Assembly: GCA_023664705.1 (NCBI GenBank)
Contig: JAMPFE010000011.1
Coordinates: 48,025-90,944 of the forward strand
Reading direction: 5' to 3'
DNA: 42,920 nt
Source: Lachnospiraceae bacterium
GTDB lineage: Bacteria; Bacillota; Clostridia; Oscillospirales; Ruminococcaceae
Within the stretch, counting starts at the first letter, position 1; each line of letters begins with the position of its first letter. The position numbers were made by a program, and so were the translations under genes. Below the pieces are notes generated by a model. That model was not told where the DNA came from. It saw nothing but the letters and a program-made list of their open reading frames with translations, and did no database searches. Below, one piece after another: positions 23,417-30,973 of the stretch.

Positions 23417-24182
23417 GCCGCCGCTTTATGACAAAAAAGACCGCGCTGCCCGTGAACACGAGTACGCTGATGATCTGCGAGGTCGACAGCCCGAACAGGA
23501 AGCCGCGGTAATCGTCCCCGCGCAGGAACTCGAGGAAAAATCTTCCGGCGGGATATATCAGCAGATAAAGCGCGAGCAGTCTGCCGCGGAGCCTGTTCGT
23601 CCTCGTGAGCAGCAGCCAAAGCAGCGCGAACAGCGCGAACTCGAAGCCTGCCTCGATAAGCTGCACGGGAACGCGCGGAACGCCGTTCGCGCTCTCGACG
23701 AGCGCGTTTGTGAACGTTATGCCGTGCTCCCACTCTATCCCGTAGCAGCAGCCGCCCATAAAGCAGCCTATCCTCGCGAAGCCGTGGAACAGCGCTATCG
23801 ACGGCGCGGCGCAGTCCGTGACGATATCGGCGGGGAGCTTCTGCACCCTTGCCGAGATACCGCCCGCGAGCAATCCCCCGAGCAGTCCGCCGTAAAACAC
23901 CGAGCCGCCGAATATCGCCGCAAAGCGCTGCCAGAAATTGACAAAGCCCGTTGCTTGGAACAGCTTGGGGATATATTCCAGCATCGTTACGCCGTAGAGC
24001 AGGTGCATGCCGATAAACACGCCTATCGCCGAAAAAAGGTACACGAATATCATCGGTATATCCTCGCCCGTAAAGCGCTTGTAGCAGTGTATACCGAGCG
24101 GGCAGGCGGTGAATATCCCGACCAGCGCGAGGATCGCGTAGGTGCCGATGAATTGACCGAAAATCTCAAATCCGGGGAACAT
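23394..24182 (-). CDS. lgt: prolipoprotein diacylglyceryl transferase
   Basis: Lgt attaches diacylglycerol to the lipobox cysteine of prelipoproteins, here including the binding protein at 26835. The 262-residue integral membrane protein has about seven hydrophobic segments and the Lgt signature HGFARIGCFMGGCCYG, then RVPVQLIEA and GRFFLEFLRGDDYRGF. ATG 24182 is 3 nt after the stop of the small membrane-protein gene, so the two are cotranscribed; the ribosome site is weak (GGAAATG), suggesting coupled translation. The C-terminal end overlaps the convergent gene. No terminator is seen between the two convergent genes. Confidence 0.92.
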   Translation of the reverse strand: MFPGFEIFGQFIGTYAILALVGIFTACPLGIHCYKRFTGEDIPMIFVYLFSAIGVFIGMHLLYGVTMLEYIPKLFQATGFVNFWQRFAAIFGGSVFYGGLLGGLLAGGISARVQKLPADIVTDCAAPSIALFHGFARIGCFMGGCCYGIEWEHGITFTNALVESANGVPRVPVQLIEAGFEFALFALLWLLLTRTNRLRGRLLALYLLIYPAGRFFLEFLRGDDYRGFLFGLSTSQIISVLVFTGSAVFFVIKRRLNRNRTL

Positions 24183-24185
24183 TGC

Positions 24186-24494
24186 TTATTCGAACATTTC
24201 CATTATGCCTACGCATACGCCAGCGCCCGTTGCCGTGCACACGGCGCATATCGCGCACGCGGCGGACAAGATGCTCTTGACGGACGACACGATGCCGCAG
24301 ATGAGCCCGATGAGCGCAAGGTCCTTGTGCTCGGTATCCCCCGTTTTGTTTATGCGCGAAAGCGCGAGCGCTCCGAAAACTATGCCCGCAATGGAGCAGA
24401 ACGGCGCGGCGTATTCCGCAAACGGGATAAACGAGCCGCCGAAGCCGATAAGTCCGCAGATAAGCGAGACTATCGCCATATTTTTTACTGTCAT
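24186..24494 (-). CDS. small DUF4190-like membrane protein, 102 residues
   Basis: The protein consists of hydrophobic segments near residues 5-27, 30-45 and 58-95 around a short hydrophilic turn (SRINKTGDTEHKD). The pattern IAGIVFGALALSRI...LALIGLICGIVSS resembles DUF4190 proteins, whose function is unknown. AGGAG lies before ATG 24494. It shares an operon and its promoter with lgt. Cys-rich segment SAACAICAVCTATGAGVC lies in the last membrane stretch. Confidence 0.78.
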   Translation of the reverse strand: MTVKNMAIVSLICGLIGFGGSFIPFAEYAAPFCSIAGIVFGALALSRINKTGDTEHKDLALIGLICGIVSSVKSILSAACAICAVCTATGAGVCVGIMEMFE

Positions 24495-24530
24495 AAATAC
24501 ATCTCCTAACGATATTAAGCCACATTTTAT

Positions 24531-24559
24531 ATTATATCAGAATTTTCGTTTTTTTGCAA
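24531..24559 (-). promoter_or_regulatory. promoter of the DUF4190-lgt operon
   Basis: On the minus strand: TTGCAA (24559-24554), 17 bp, TATAAT (24536-24531), with TGA before the -10. Confidence 0.8.
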
Positions 24560-24577
24560 CCCTTTGCCGCGAAAATA

Positions 24578-24606
24578 TTGCAATTTTGCCCGAACGGTGC
24601 TATAAT
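24578..24606 (+). promoter_or_regulatory. promoter of aguA
   Basis: TTGCAA at 24578-24583, 17 bp, TATAAT at 24601-24606 with TGC before it. It is the mirror of the divergent lgt promoter, with the two -35 elements 18 bp apart. Confidence 0.82.
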
Positions 24607-24630
24607 GATATATGACGGGAGGTCGGTCGA

Positions 24631-25737
24631 ATGAAGATAATCGGTTCTACGCCGCGGGCGGACGGCTTTTATATGCCCGCCGAGTTTTCGCCGCATTACG
24701 GGTGCATTATGATTTTCCCCGAGCGCTCGGACAGCTGGCATTACGGCGGTTATGCCGCGAGAAAGGCTTTTGTGAGTATTGCCGAGGCAATATCGCGCAG
24801 CGAAAAAGTTACCGTGTGCGCCTCGCAGAAGCAGTATGAGAACGCGCGGCGTATGCTCCCGGGGCATATCCGCGTGGTTGAGATGTCCTCGAACGATTCG
24901 TGGGCAAGGGACTACGCGCCGACCTTCGTCACGAACGGCAGGGAGATACGCGGCATTAACTGGGGCTTCAACGCGTGGGGCGGTCTGGAGGACGGGCTGT
25001 ATTTCCCGTGGGATTTGGACGACAAAATGGCTCGAAAATTGTGCGATTTGTACAATAAAGATATGTACGATTTGGGCAATTTTATACTTGAGGGCGGCTC
25101 GATACATGTTGACGGCGAGGGCACCTGCATCACTACCGAGGCTTGCCTGCTGAGCAAGGGGCGCAATCCGATGCTCACAAAGGCGGAAATTGAGAATTAT
25201 CTTTGCGAGTATCTGAACGTTTCCAAGGTCGTTTGGCTTAAGAACGGCATTTTCGGCGACGAGACAAACGAGCACGTCGACAATATCTGCGCGTTCGTGA
25301 AGCCCTCCGAGGTGGTTCTCGCGTGGACGGACGACGAGAGCGACCCGCAGTACGCGCTGTCGAAGTCCTGCTTTGATATTTTAACGCGCGAAATCGACGC
25401 CAAGGGGCGCGGGTTTACGATACACAAGCTGCGCTGCCCGAAGCCCGTGACGATGACCGCGGACGAGTGCGGGGGGCTGGACACCATGGATTTTCAGCCG
25501 ACGCGCACTCCCGGGGAGCGCCTTGCCGCGTCCTACGTCAACTTCTACATCGCGAACGGCGCGGTGGTTATGCCGTTTTTCGGCGACCCTGCGGACGAGC
25601 CCGCGTATGAGCTGCTGTCGGCGCTGTTTCCCGAGCGCGAGGTGATACCCGTCTACGCGCGGGATATACTCATCGGCGGCGGCAATATCCACTGCATTAC
25701 GCAGCAGATACCGATTTTCGAGGGCGCGGAATTATAG
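24631..25737 (+). CDS. aguA: agmatine deiminase
   Basis: AguA hydrolyses agmatine to N-carbamoylputrescine and ammonia. The 368-residue protein of the guanidino-group-modifying fold has GFYMPAEFSPHYGCIMIFPER, SNDSWARDYAPTFV, FILEGGSIHVDGEGT, GIFGDETNEHVDN and the C-terminal nucleophile Cys355 in GGGNIHCITQQ. The length is normal. GGGAGG precedes ATG 24631. It pairs with aguB downstream to make putrescine; no arginine decarboxylase is in the window, so agmatine is made elsewhere or imported. Assignment is firm. Confidence 0.96.
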   Translation: MKIIGSTPRADGFYMPAEFSPHYGCIMIFPERSDSWHYGGYAARKAFVSIAEAISRSEKVTVCASQKQYENARRMLPGHIRVVEMSSNDSWARDYAPTFVTNGREIRGINWGFNAWGGLEDGLYFPWDLDDKMARKLCDLYNKDMYDLGNFILEGGSIHVDGEGTCITTEACLLSKGRNPMLTKAEIENYLCEYLNVSKVVWLKNGIFGDETNEHVDNICAFVKPSEVVLAWTDDESDPQYALSKSCFDILTREIDAKGRGFTIHKLRCPKPVTMTADECGGLDTMDFQPTRTPGERLAASYVNFYIANGAVVMPFFGDPADEPAYELLSALFPEREVIPVYARDILIGGGNIHCITQQIPIFEGAEL

Positions 25738-25917
25738 ATTTTTTCGTTCAAAAAAGCTCGTGTTTTTTGCTGCTGTGAAATCGCCGTAATTATTATTGTT
25801 AAACGGTTTTGACGATTTTTCGGCGAAATTTTCGGTTATCGAAAAACGATAATAAAAATTGTGCGAAAAACGGGATTTTTCGGGCTGTTTTTTGACGAAA
25901 AAAGAAAGGAATATCAA

Positions 25918-26790
25918 ATGAGGAAAATTGTTGCTGCAGCGGTGCAGATGTCCGTTCCCGAGACGCGGGAGCTGTCGATAAAAAAAGCCGAGGAGTTGGT
26001 TCGGGAGGCGGCTTCCCGAGGGGCGAACGTCATTCTGCTGCCCGAGCTTTTCGAGACGAAATATTTCTGTCAGGAGCGCCGCTACGAGCATTACGAGCTT
26101 GCGCTGCCGATTGAGAAAAACCCCGCCGTTATGCGGTTTCGGGAGGTCTCGCGGGAGCTGGGCGTTGTGCTGCCGATAAGCTTTTACGAGCGCGATGTAA
26201 ACGTTTTCTACAACAGCGTCGCGATGCTGGACGGCGGCGAGCTGTTGGGCGTGTACCGCAAAACGCATATTCCCGACGACCACTTTTATCAGGAAAAGTT
26301 CTATTTTACGCCCGGAAATACGGGCTTCAGGGTTTGGGAAACGCGTTTCGGGCGCGTCGGCGTCGGCATTTGCTGGGATCAGTGGTTCCCCGAGGCGGCG
26401 CGGTGCATGGCGCTTATGGGCGCGGAGCTGCTGCTCTACCCGACCGCTATCGGCAGCGAGCCTATCATCGAGTGCGACAGTATGCCGCACTGGCGGCGCT
26501 GCATGCAGGGGCACGCGGCGGCGAACCTCGTCCCCGTGATAGCCGCGAACCGCGTCGGAACGGAGACGGTCGCTCCCGACGGCGGGAACGCGGGGCAGTC
26601 GAGCGCGCTTACCTTTTACGGCTCGAGTTTCATTGCCGATGAGCGCGGTGAAATCGTCGAGAGCGCCGACCGCGTTTCCGACTGCATTTTACTGCATGAA
26701 TTCGACCTCGACGAGACGCGCGTTTTCCGTCGGGAGTGGGGCGTGTTCCGCGACAGGCGACCAGAAATGTACGGAGAGATCACAAGATAA
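25918..26790 (+). CDS. aguB: N-carbamoylputrescine amidase
   Basis: AguB, a nitrilase-superfamily amidase, converts N-carbamoylputrescine to putrescine, CO2 and ammonia. In the 290-residue protein the Glu-Lys-Cys triad is Glu43 (LLPELFE), Lys115 (YRKTHIPDD) and Cys152 (GICWDQWFPEAAR). HWRRCMQGHAAANLVPVIAANR is typical of the subgroup. ATG 25918 follows AAAGGA; an in-frame GTG at 25861 lacks a ribosome site. The 180-bp AT-rich gap after aguA has no clear promoter, so it may be one operon with aguA. Confidence 0.95.
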   Translation: MRKIVAAAVQMSVPETRELSIKKAEELVREAASRGANVILLPELFETKYFCQERRYEHYELALPIEKNPAVMRFREVSRELGVVLPISFYERDVNVFYNSVAMLDGGELLGVYRKTHIPDDHFYQEKFYFTPGNTGFRVWETRFGRVGVGICWDQWFPEAARCMALMGAELLLYPTAIGSEPIIECDSMPHWRRCMQGHAAANLVPVIAANRVGTETVAPDGGNAGQSSALTFYGSSFIADERGEIVESADRVSDCILLHEFDLDETRVFRREWGVFRDRRPEMYGEITR

Positions 26791-26804
26791 CGTTTTGCAT
26801 TGAA

Positions 26805-26829
26805 ATCCCCGACAAGGCTTGTCGGGGAT
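26805..26829. terminator. hairpin between convergent aguB and binding-protein genes
   Basis: ATCCCCGACA (26805-26814) pairs with TGTCGGGGAT (26820-26829) around a short loop. There is almost no T-run on either side, so termination may be weak or Rho-assisted. Confidence 0.7.
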
Positions 26830-26834
26830 CTGAG

Positions 26835-28178
26835 TTATTCGTGGAGCTTGCTCGAGGCGTAGCCCTCCTCGATAGCGGCGTTGCAGGACGCGTCGATGTT
26901 TGCGGCGACCTCCTCGGGGGTTTTGTCGCCGAAGAGCAGATCCTGTATGTTGAGGTAGAACGCCGCGCGGACGCCGCGCCAGTTGGGGTTGTTGCCCGTG
27001 AGATTAACGTTCGCGCCGCTGTTTTTGATGTATTTGCTCTCGTTTTCGAGGGCGGCGGCGTATTTTTCGGCAACGCTTGCGCTGCACGGCATCGCGCCCG
27101 TCATATAGTCCTTGTAATCGCTTTCGTAAATGTACTTTACAAACGCCTTACCCGCTTTCAGCTTGTTTTCGTCGCCGTTGTCGAATACCTCGAAGCCCGT
27201 GGTGAAAACCGTCGCGAAGCCTTGACCGTTCTCGTCCGCGAAATTCGGGAAGTTGACGGAATAAATTTCAAAGCCGCCCTCCTTTCGGCAATTTTCCTCC
27301 TGTGCGACGTTGTTGATGTACAGCGCCAGCTGCCCGTTGATAAAGCGGTTGTAGTTGTCCATGATGACCAAGGTATCGGCTTTTTCGGGGAAGTAGCCGC
27401 GGTCGCTGCAGTCCTTGAGCCACTTCAGAGCCGCAATGCCCTCGGGGGAGTTTACGCAGAAGCGCCCGTTTTCGTCGAACAGCGGGCAGCCGAAGGCTCT
27501 GAGCAGCGTCATTATGTGGGTGTCGCCCTGATTGTCGCCCGCGTACATCATCATGGGGGAGACCATGTCCGACAGATTTTCTTTCAGCGTTCTGAACACG
27601 TATTCAAACTGCTCGCCCGTCCAGTTCTGTATCACGTCGGGCTCCTTGATGAACTCCTCCAAGCCCGCCTCGCGGAAGAGCTCGGCGTTGAACGAAAGCG
27701 TGTTTTGCGCGGTGTAGAACGGCATCATGTACGTTTTTCCGTTCAGGGAGCTTTCCGTCCAGTAGCTCGGGGAAATATCAGCCCTGAGCTCGTCGCTTAT
27801 GATGTCGTCAAGCGGGACCACTCTGCCCGTGTGTATGTAGGTGGACATATTGAAATATCCCTCGAAAAGAACGTCCGCCGCGTCGGGCGTATCGAAGCAG
27901 CCGGGGATCTCCGCGTCCTCGTTGGTCAGCTCGAACTCGATAAGATTTACGGTAACGTCCGCGTCCTCATACTGCCTGCAGAAATCGTCGGCTGCCTTTT
28001 GCAGGAATTGCTGCGCGGCGGTGAAGCCCGTGCCGACGGGGTCGTTCATCTGAAGCGTGGGACATTTTATATTGAGAATCACCGACGGTTTATTTGCCGA
28101 CTGTCCGCAGCCGCCGAGCAGTCCGCAGAGCATTGCCGCCGCGAGCGAAGCGCAGAAAATTCTTTTTACCTTTTTCAT
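26835..28178 (-). CDS. ABC-type sugar solute-binding lipoprotein
   Basis: The 447-residue protein is an extracellular substrate-binding protein of the family-1 (maltose/oligosaccharide) type, lipid-anchored at Cys24 in the lipobox LLGGC after a basic N-terminus. It shows QYEDADVTVNLIEFE, DAADVLFEGYFN, YWTESSLNGKTYMMPFYTAQNTLSFN, GIAALKWLKDC and GFEVFDNGDENKLKAGKAFVKYI, the usual two-lobe pattern. GGAGG precedes ATG 28178. No permease or ATPase gene is near. Instead it lies 12 bp downstream of a hybrid sensor kinase on the same strand, which suggests it serves as the ligand-sensing partner of that kinase. The ligand is unknown. Confidence 0.87.
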   Translation of the reverse strand: MKKVKRIFCASLAAAMLCGLLGGCGQSANKPSVILNIKCPTLQMNDPVGTGFTAAQQFLQKAADDFCRQYEDADVTVNLIEFELTNEDAEIPGCFDTPDAADVLFEGYFNMSTYIHTGRVVPLDDIISDELRADISPSYWTESSLNGKTYMMPFYTAQNTLSFNAELFREAGLEEFIKEPDVIQNWTGEQFEYVFRTLKENLSDMVSPMMMYAGDNQGDTHIMTLLRAFGCPLFDENGRFCVNSPEGIAALKWLKDCSDRGYFPEKADTLVIMDNYNRFINGQLALYINNVAQEENCRKEGGFEIYSVNFPNFADENGQGFATVFTTGFEVFDNGDENKLKAGKAFVKYIYESDYKDYMTGAMPCSASVAEKYAAALENESKYIKNSGANVNLTGNNPNWRGVRAAFYLNIQDLLFGDKTPEEVAANIDASCNAAIEEGYASSKLHE

Positions 28179-28190
28179 AAATTACCTCCT

Positions 28191-30770
28191 TTATGACAAA
28201 TATTTTTTCAGCGTCTCCAACAGCGTCGGGACGTCTATGGGCTTGCCCAAATGGTCGTTCATGCCAGCCTTGAGAGCCTCCTGCTTATCCTCCTCGAAGG
28301 CGTTTGCCGTCATGGCTATGATAAGTATTTTCGACAGCTCGGGGTCGTCAAGCGCGCGTATGGCGCGGCTTGCCTCGTAGCCGTTCATTACGGGCATCTG
28401 AACGTCCATTAGGACCGCGTCGAAGTAGCCCCGCTCGGAAGCCTTTACCGCGTCGACGGCTTCTTGTCCGTTTTCGGCGGTCTCTATCAGAAAGCCCCAC
28501 TCCTCGAGGAGCTCCGTGGCTATTTCGCGGTTCAGCTCGTTATCCTCCACCAGAAGCAGGCGGCGGTCTTTGAAGGAGACGGTCTCCTCTTCTTCGGGGG
28601 CGTTCTGCTCGGCGGTCTTGCCGTACAGACGCTCCAGAGTACGGTTAAGCACGGACGGGAACAGCGGCTTGCCGATAAAATCGGTCACGCCCGCCCCGCG
28701 AGCCTCGGCTTCGATATCCGACCAATCGTATGCCGTGAGCAGAAGTATCGGCGGCTCGCTGCCGACCGTTTTCCGAATGCGCCGAACGGTTTCCAAGCCG
28801 TCCAAGTCGGGCATTTGCCAGTCGATCATATAAAATTCGTAGCTGTCGCCTATCTCGACAGCCTCCTTTACGCGGGCGACGGCTTCCTTTCCGTACATCG
28901 TCCACTCGGCTCTCAGACCGTACAGGCGGAGCATCTGACAGACGCTCTGGCAGGCGTCCATATCGTCGTCGGCGACCAGGGCGCGCACGCCCTCGAGCTC
29001 GGGTATGCGCACGGGCTCCTTGCGCTCGTCCTGCAGGCGGAATGACAGCGATATGACAAATTCCGTTCCCTTGTCCTTTTCGCTGTGGACCTCGATAGTT
29101 CCGCCCATCATATCAACTATGTTCTTGGTAATGGACATGCCGAGACCCGTGCCCTGAATGCCGCTGACGGTAGCCGTGCGCTCGCGCGTGAACGGCTCGA
29201 AAATGGTCGCGGCGAACTCGGGGCTCATGCCGATGCCCGTGTCCTTGACGCGAAGCTCGTAGCTTCCGCAGCCCTCGCGATCGCTTTCCTTTTCGGTAAG
29301 GCGCAGCGAGACGGAGCCGCCCGCGGGCGTGAATTTCATGGCATTGGAGAGGAGATTTAACAGGATCTGGTTCAGGCGCAGCTTGTCGCAGAAGATGTCC
29401 TCGTCGGTGACGTTTACCGCGTCGACGTACAGCTCGAGCTGCTTGGAATGAATATCCGTCTGAATGATGCTGCGGACGTTTTGGAGTATCTCCGCGAGGT
29501 TTTCGGGCTTTTCCTCGATAACGACCTTTCCCGACTCGATGCGGCTCATATCCAGCACGTCGTTTATAAGGCTGAGCAGATGCGCCGACGACCGGCTTAT
29601 CTTGCCGAGGTAATCCGCGAGCTGCTCCTTATTGTCAAGGTGCTTTGCCGCGAGGTTTGTAAAGCCGATAATGGCGTTCATGGGCGTGCGGATATCGTGC
29701 GACATATTGTTGAGGAACGTGGTTTTCGCCCGATTTGCCGATTCCGCCATATTCAGAGCCTCGTTGAGCTCCTCGCGGTGCTTCTGGTCGATTTTTGCCT
29801 GCGCGGCGGAACGGCGGCCGCGGTAGAACAGAAAAAGCACGAGTATCACTGCCGAGCCCATGGCGATGAAGATAAGCAGCACTATCCGTATAAGCTCCAT
29901 GCTCTGTTTTTCAAAAACCGAGCGGGAGACCGACATGACGAAGTACCAGTCGACCTCCTCTATGGGCGTGAAATGCATAAGCTCGCCGCCCTTGTCCGAC
30001 TCAAAGGAAATGGTAAAGGCTTCCTTTTTTTCTATTTTTTCGCGTATTTTTTCGACGGTCTCGCCGTCGTGAAGTTCATATTCGGAAATGTCCGTGAAGA
30101 AGTTGTCGCGCTCGCGGACGCTGTGGCTGCGGTTAAGATTAACTATGTAGCTGCCCTCGCTGTCGACGACGCTGCTGTATCCCTGACCGTCGTAGCAGTC
30201 GATCTTCAGCTCTTCGTCAAGGGTATTTATATGATAGCGGCAGACTATATGCGTGAAATTTTTGTTCTCCACCGTGAACGGCTTGATGCTTACGCCCAGA
30301 AGCAGGCCTTCGCTGCGGCTTTCCACACTGTGACCTTCGCCGTCGTAGCGGACGGCGAAGCGCTCTCCGCTGTTTTGGCAAAAAGAGGAAATATTTTCAT
30401 CCTCTGTCGTGAACATGCCGCTGAAGTACAGCCCGCCGTCCTCGTCGACCAAGGCGAGGTCGATGCAGTCGACGCTGTTTCCTTTGAGGTTAAGCAGGCT
30501 AAGCAGCTCGTTTATCGTGCCGCACTTTGCCTGACGACATTCCGCGCCGATGCCCGAGAGCGTCTTCCAGCGGTATTCCAAGGATTTTAGAATGGTGGTC
30601 TCATCGTGAAGGGTGAGCTCGTCCATGGACTTGACGGACAGGTCGATGACTTTATTTGTCACGACGGAAAAAAGGTTCGCCACTCCAATGAAAACCGCAA
30701 GGAACAGGGCGATCATCAGAACCGCTTTGCCAAGCCATTTTACGGCAGTTTCCCGCTTATCTTTTCTCAT
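28191..30770 (-). CDS. hybrid sensor histidine kinase with two receiver domains
   Basis: The 859-residue membrane kinase has helix 1 at about 15-38, an extracellular sensor region of about 255 residues, helix 2 at about 292-317, a HisKA domain with phospho-accepting His358 (NNMSHDIRTPMN), an ATPase domain (LLNLLSNAMKF, DTGIGM, GTGLGM), and two receivers with Asp650 (MIDWQMPDLDG) and Asp789 (LMDVQMPVMNG). There is no Hpt or DNA-binding output domain, so phosphate must pass to another protein. GGGGAGA precedes ATG 30770. It is the first gene of an operon whose second gene is a solute-binding lipoprotein. Its own cognate regulator is not in the window. Confidence 0.92.
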   Translation of the reverse strand: MRKDKRETAVKWLGKAVLMIALFLAVFIGVANLFSVVTNKVIDLSVKSMDELTLHDETTILKSLEYRWKTLSGIGAECRQAKCGTINELLSLLNLKGNSVDCIDLALVDEDGGLYFSGMFTTEDENISSFCQNSGERFAVRYDGEGHSVESRSEGLLLGVSIKPFTVENKNFTHIVCRYHINTLDEELKIDCYDGQGYSSVVDSEGSYIVNLNRSHSVRERDNFFTDISEYELHDGETVEKIREKIEKKEAFTISFESDKGGELMHFTPIEEVDWYFVMSVSRSVFEKQSMELIRIVLLIFIAMGSAVILVLFLFYRGRRSAAQAKIDQKHREELNEALNMAESANRAKTTFLNNMSHDIRTPMNAIIGFTNLAAKHLDNKEQLADYLGKISRSSAHLLSLINDVLDMSRIESGKVVIEEKPENLAEILQNVRSIIQTDIHSKQLELYVDAVNVTDEDIFCDKLRLNQILLNLLSNAMKFTPAGGSVSLRLTEKESDREGCGSYELRVKDTGIGMSPEFAATIFEPFTRERTATVSGIQGTGLGMSITKNIVDMMGGTIEVHSEKDKGTEFVISLSFRLQDERKEPVRIPELEGVRALVADDDMDACQSVCQMLRLYGLRAEWTMYGKEAVARVKEAVEIGDSYEFYMIDWQMPDLDGLETVRRIRKTVGSEPPILLLTAYDWSDIEAEARGAGVTDFIGKPLFPSVLNRTLERLYGKTAEQNAPEEEETVSFKDRRLLLVEDNELNREIATELLEEWGFLIETAENGQEAVDAVKASERGYFDAVLMDVQMPVMNGYEASRAIRALDDPELSKILIIAMTANAFEEDKQEALKAGMNDHLGKPIDVPTLLETLKKYLS

Positions 30771-30824
30771 ATTCAAATCTCCCCAAATGAGTGAAAATTC
30801 GTTGAAAAAACAATTTACAGTTTG

Positions 30825-30853
30825 ATTATAACATATTTTCACGGGATTTGCAA
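30825..30853 (-). promoter_or_regulatory. promoter of the kinase-lipoprotein operon
   Basis: On the minus strand: TTGCAA (30853-30848), 17 bp, TATAAT (30830-30825), with TGT before the -10. Confidence 0.82.
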
Positions 30854-30908
30854 GTTGTTTTCAAAAAATAACGCGGCGTTGTAATTTTTAATTTTTTTGT
30901 GTTTGCTC

Positions 30909-30937
30909 TTGATTTTTACAACAACATATGGTATAAT
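30909..30937 (+). promoter_or_regulatory. promoter of parE/parC
   Basis: TTGATT at 30909-30914, 17 bp, TATAAT at 30932-30937 with TGG before the -10. Confidence 0.85.
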
Positions 30938-30973
30938 TAAAATGTATTGATATTATTTTGAGGGTGAAAAGGA

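Noticed and set aside
23247..24509. 420-codon + strand frame across lgt
   Set aside because: It runs antisense to lgt and the small membrane gene, whose motifs and ribosome sites are convincing.
26736..28196. 486-codon + strand frame opposite the binding lipoprotein
   Set aside because: The minus strand carries a lipobox protein with good start and operon context; the antisense translation has no family features.
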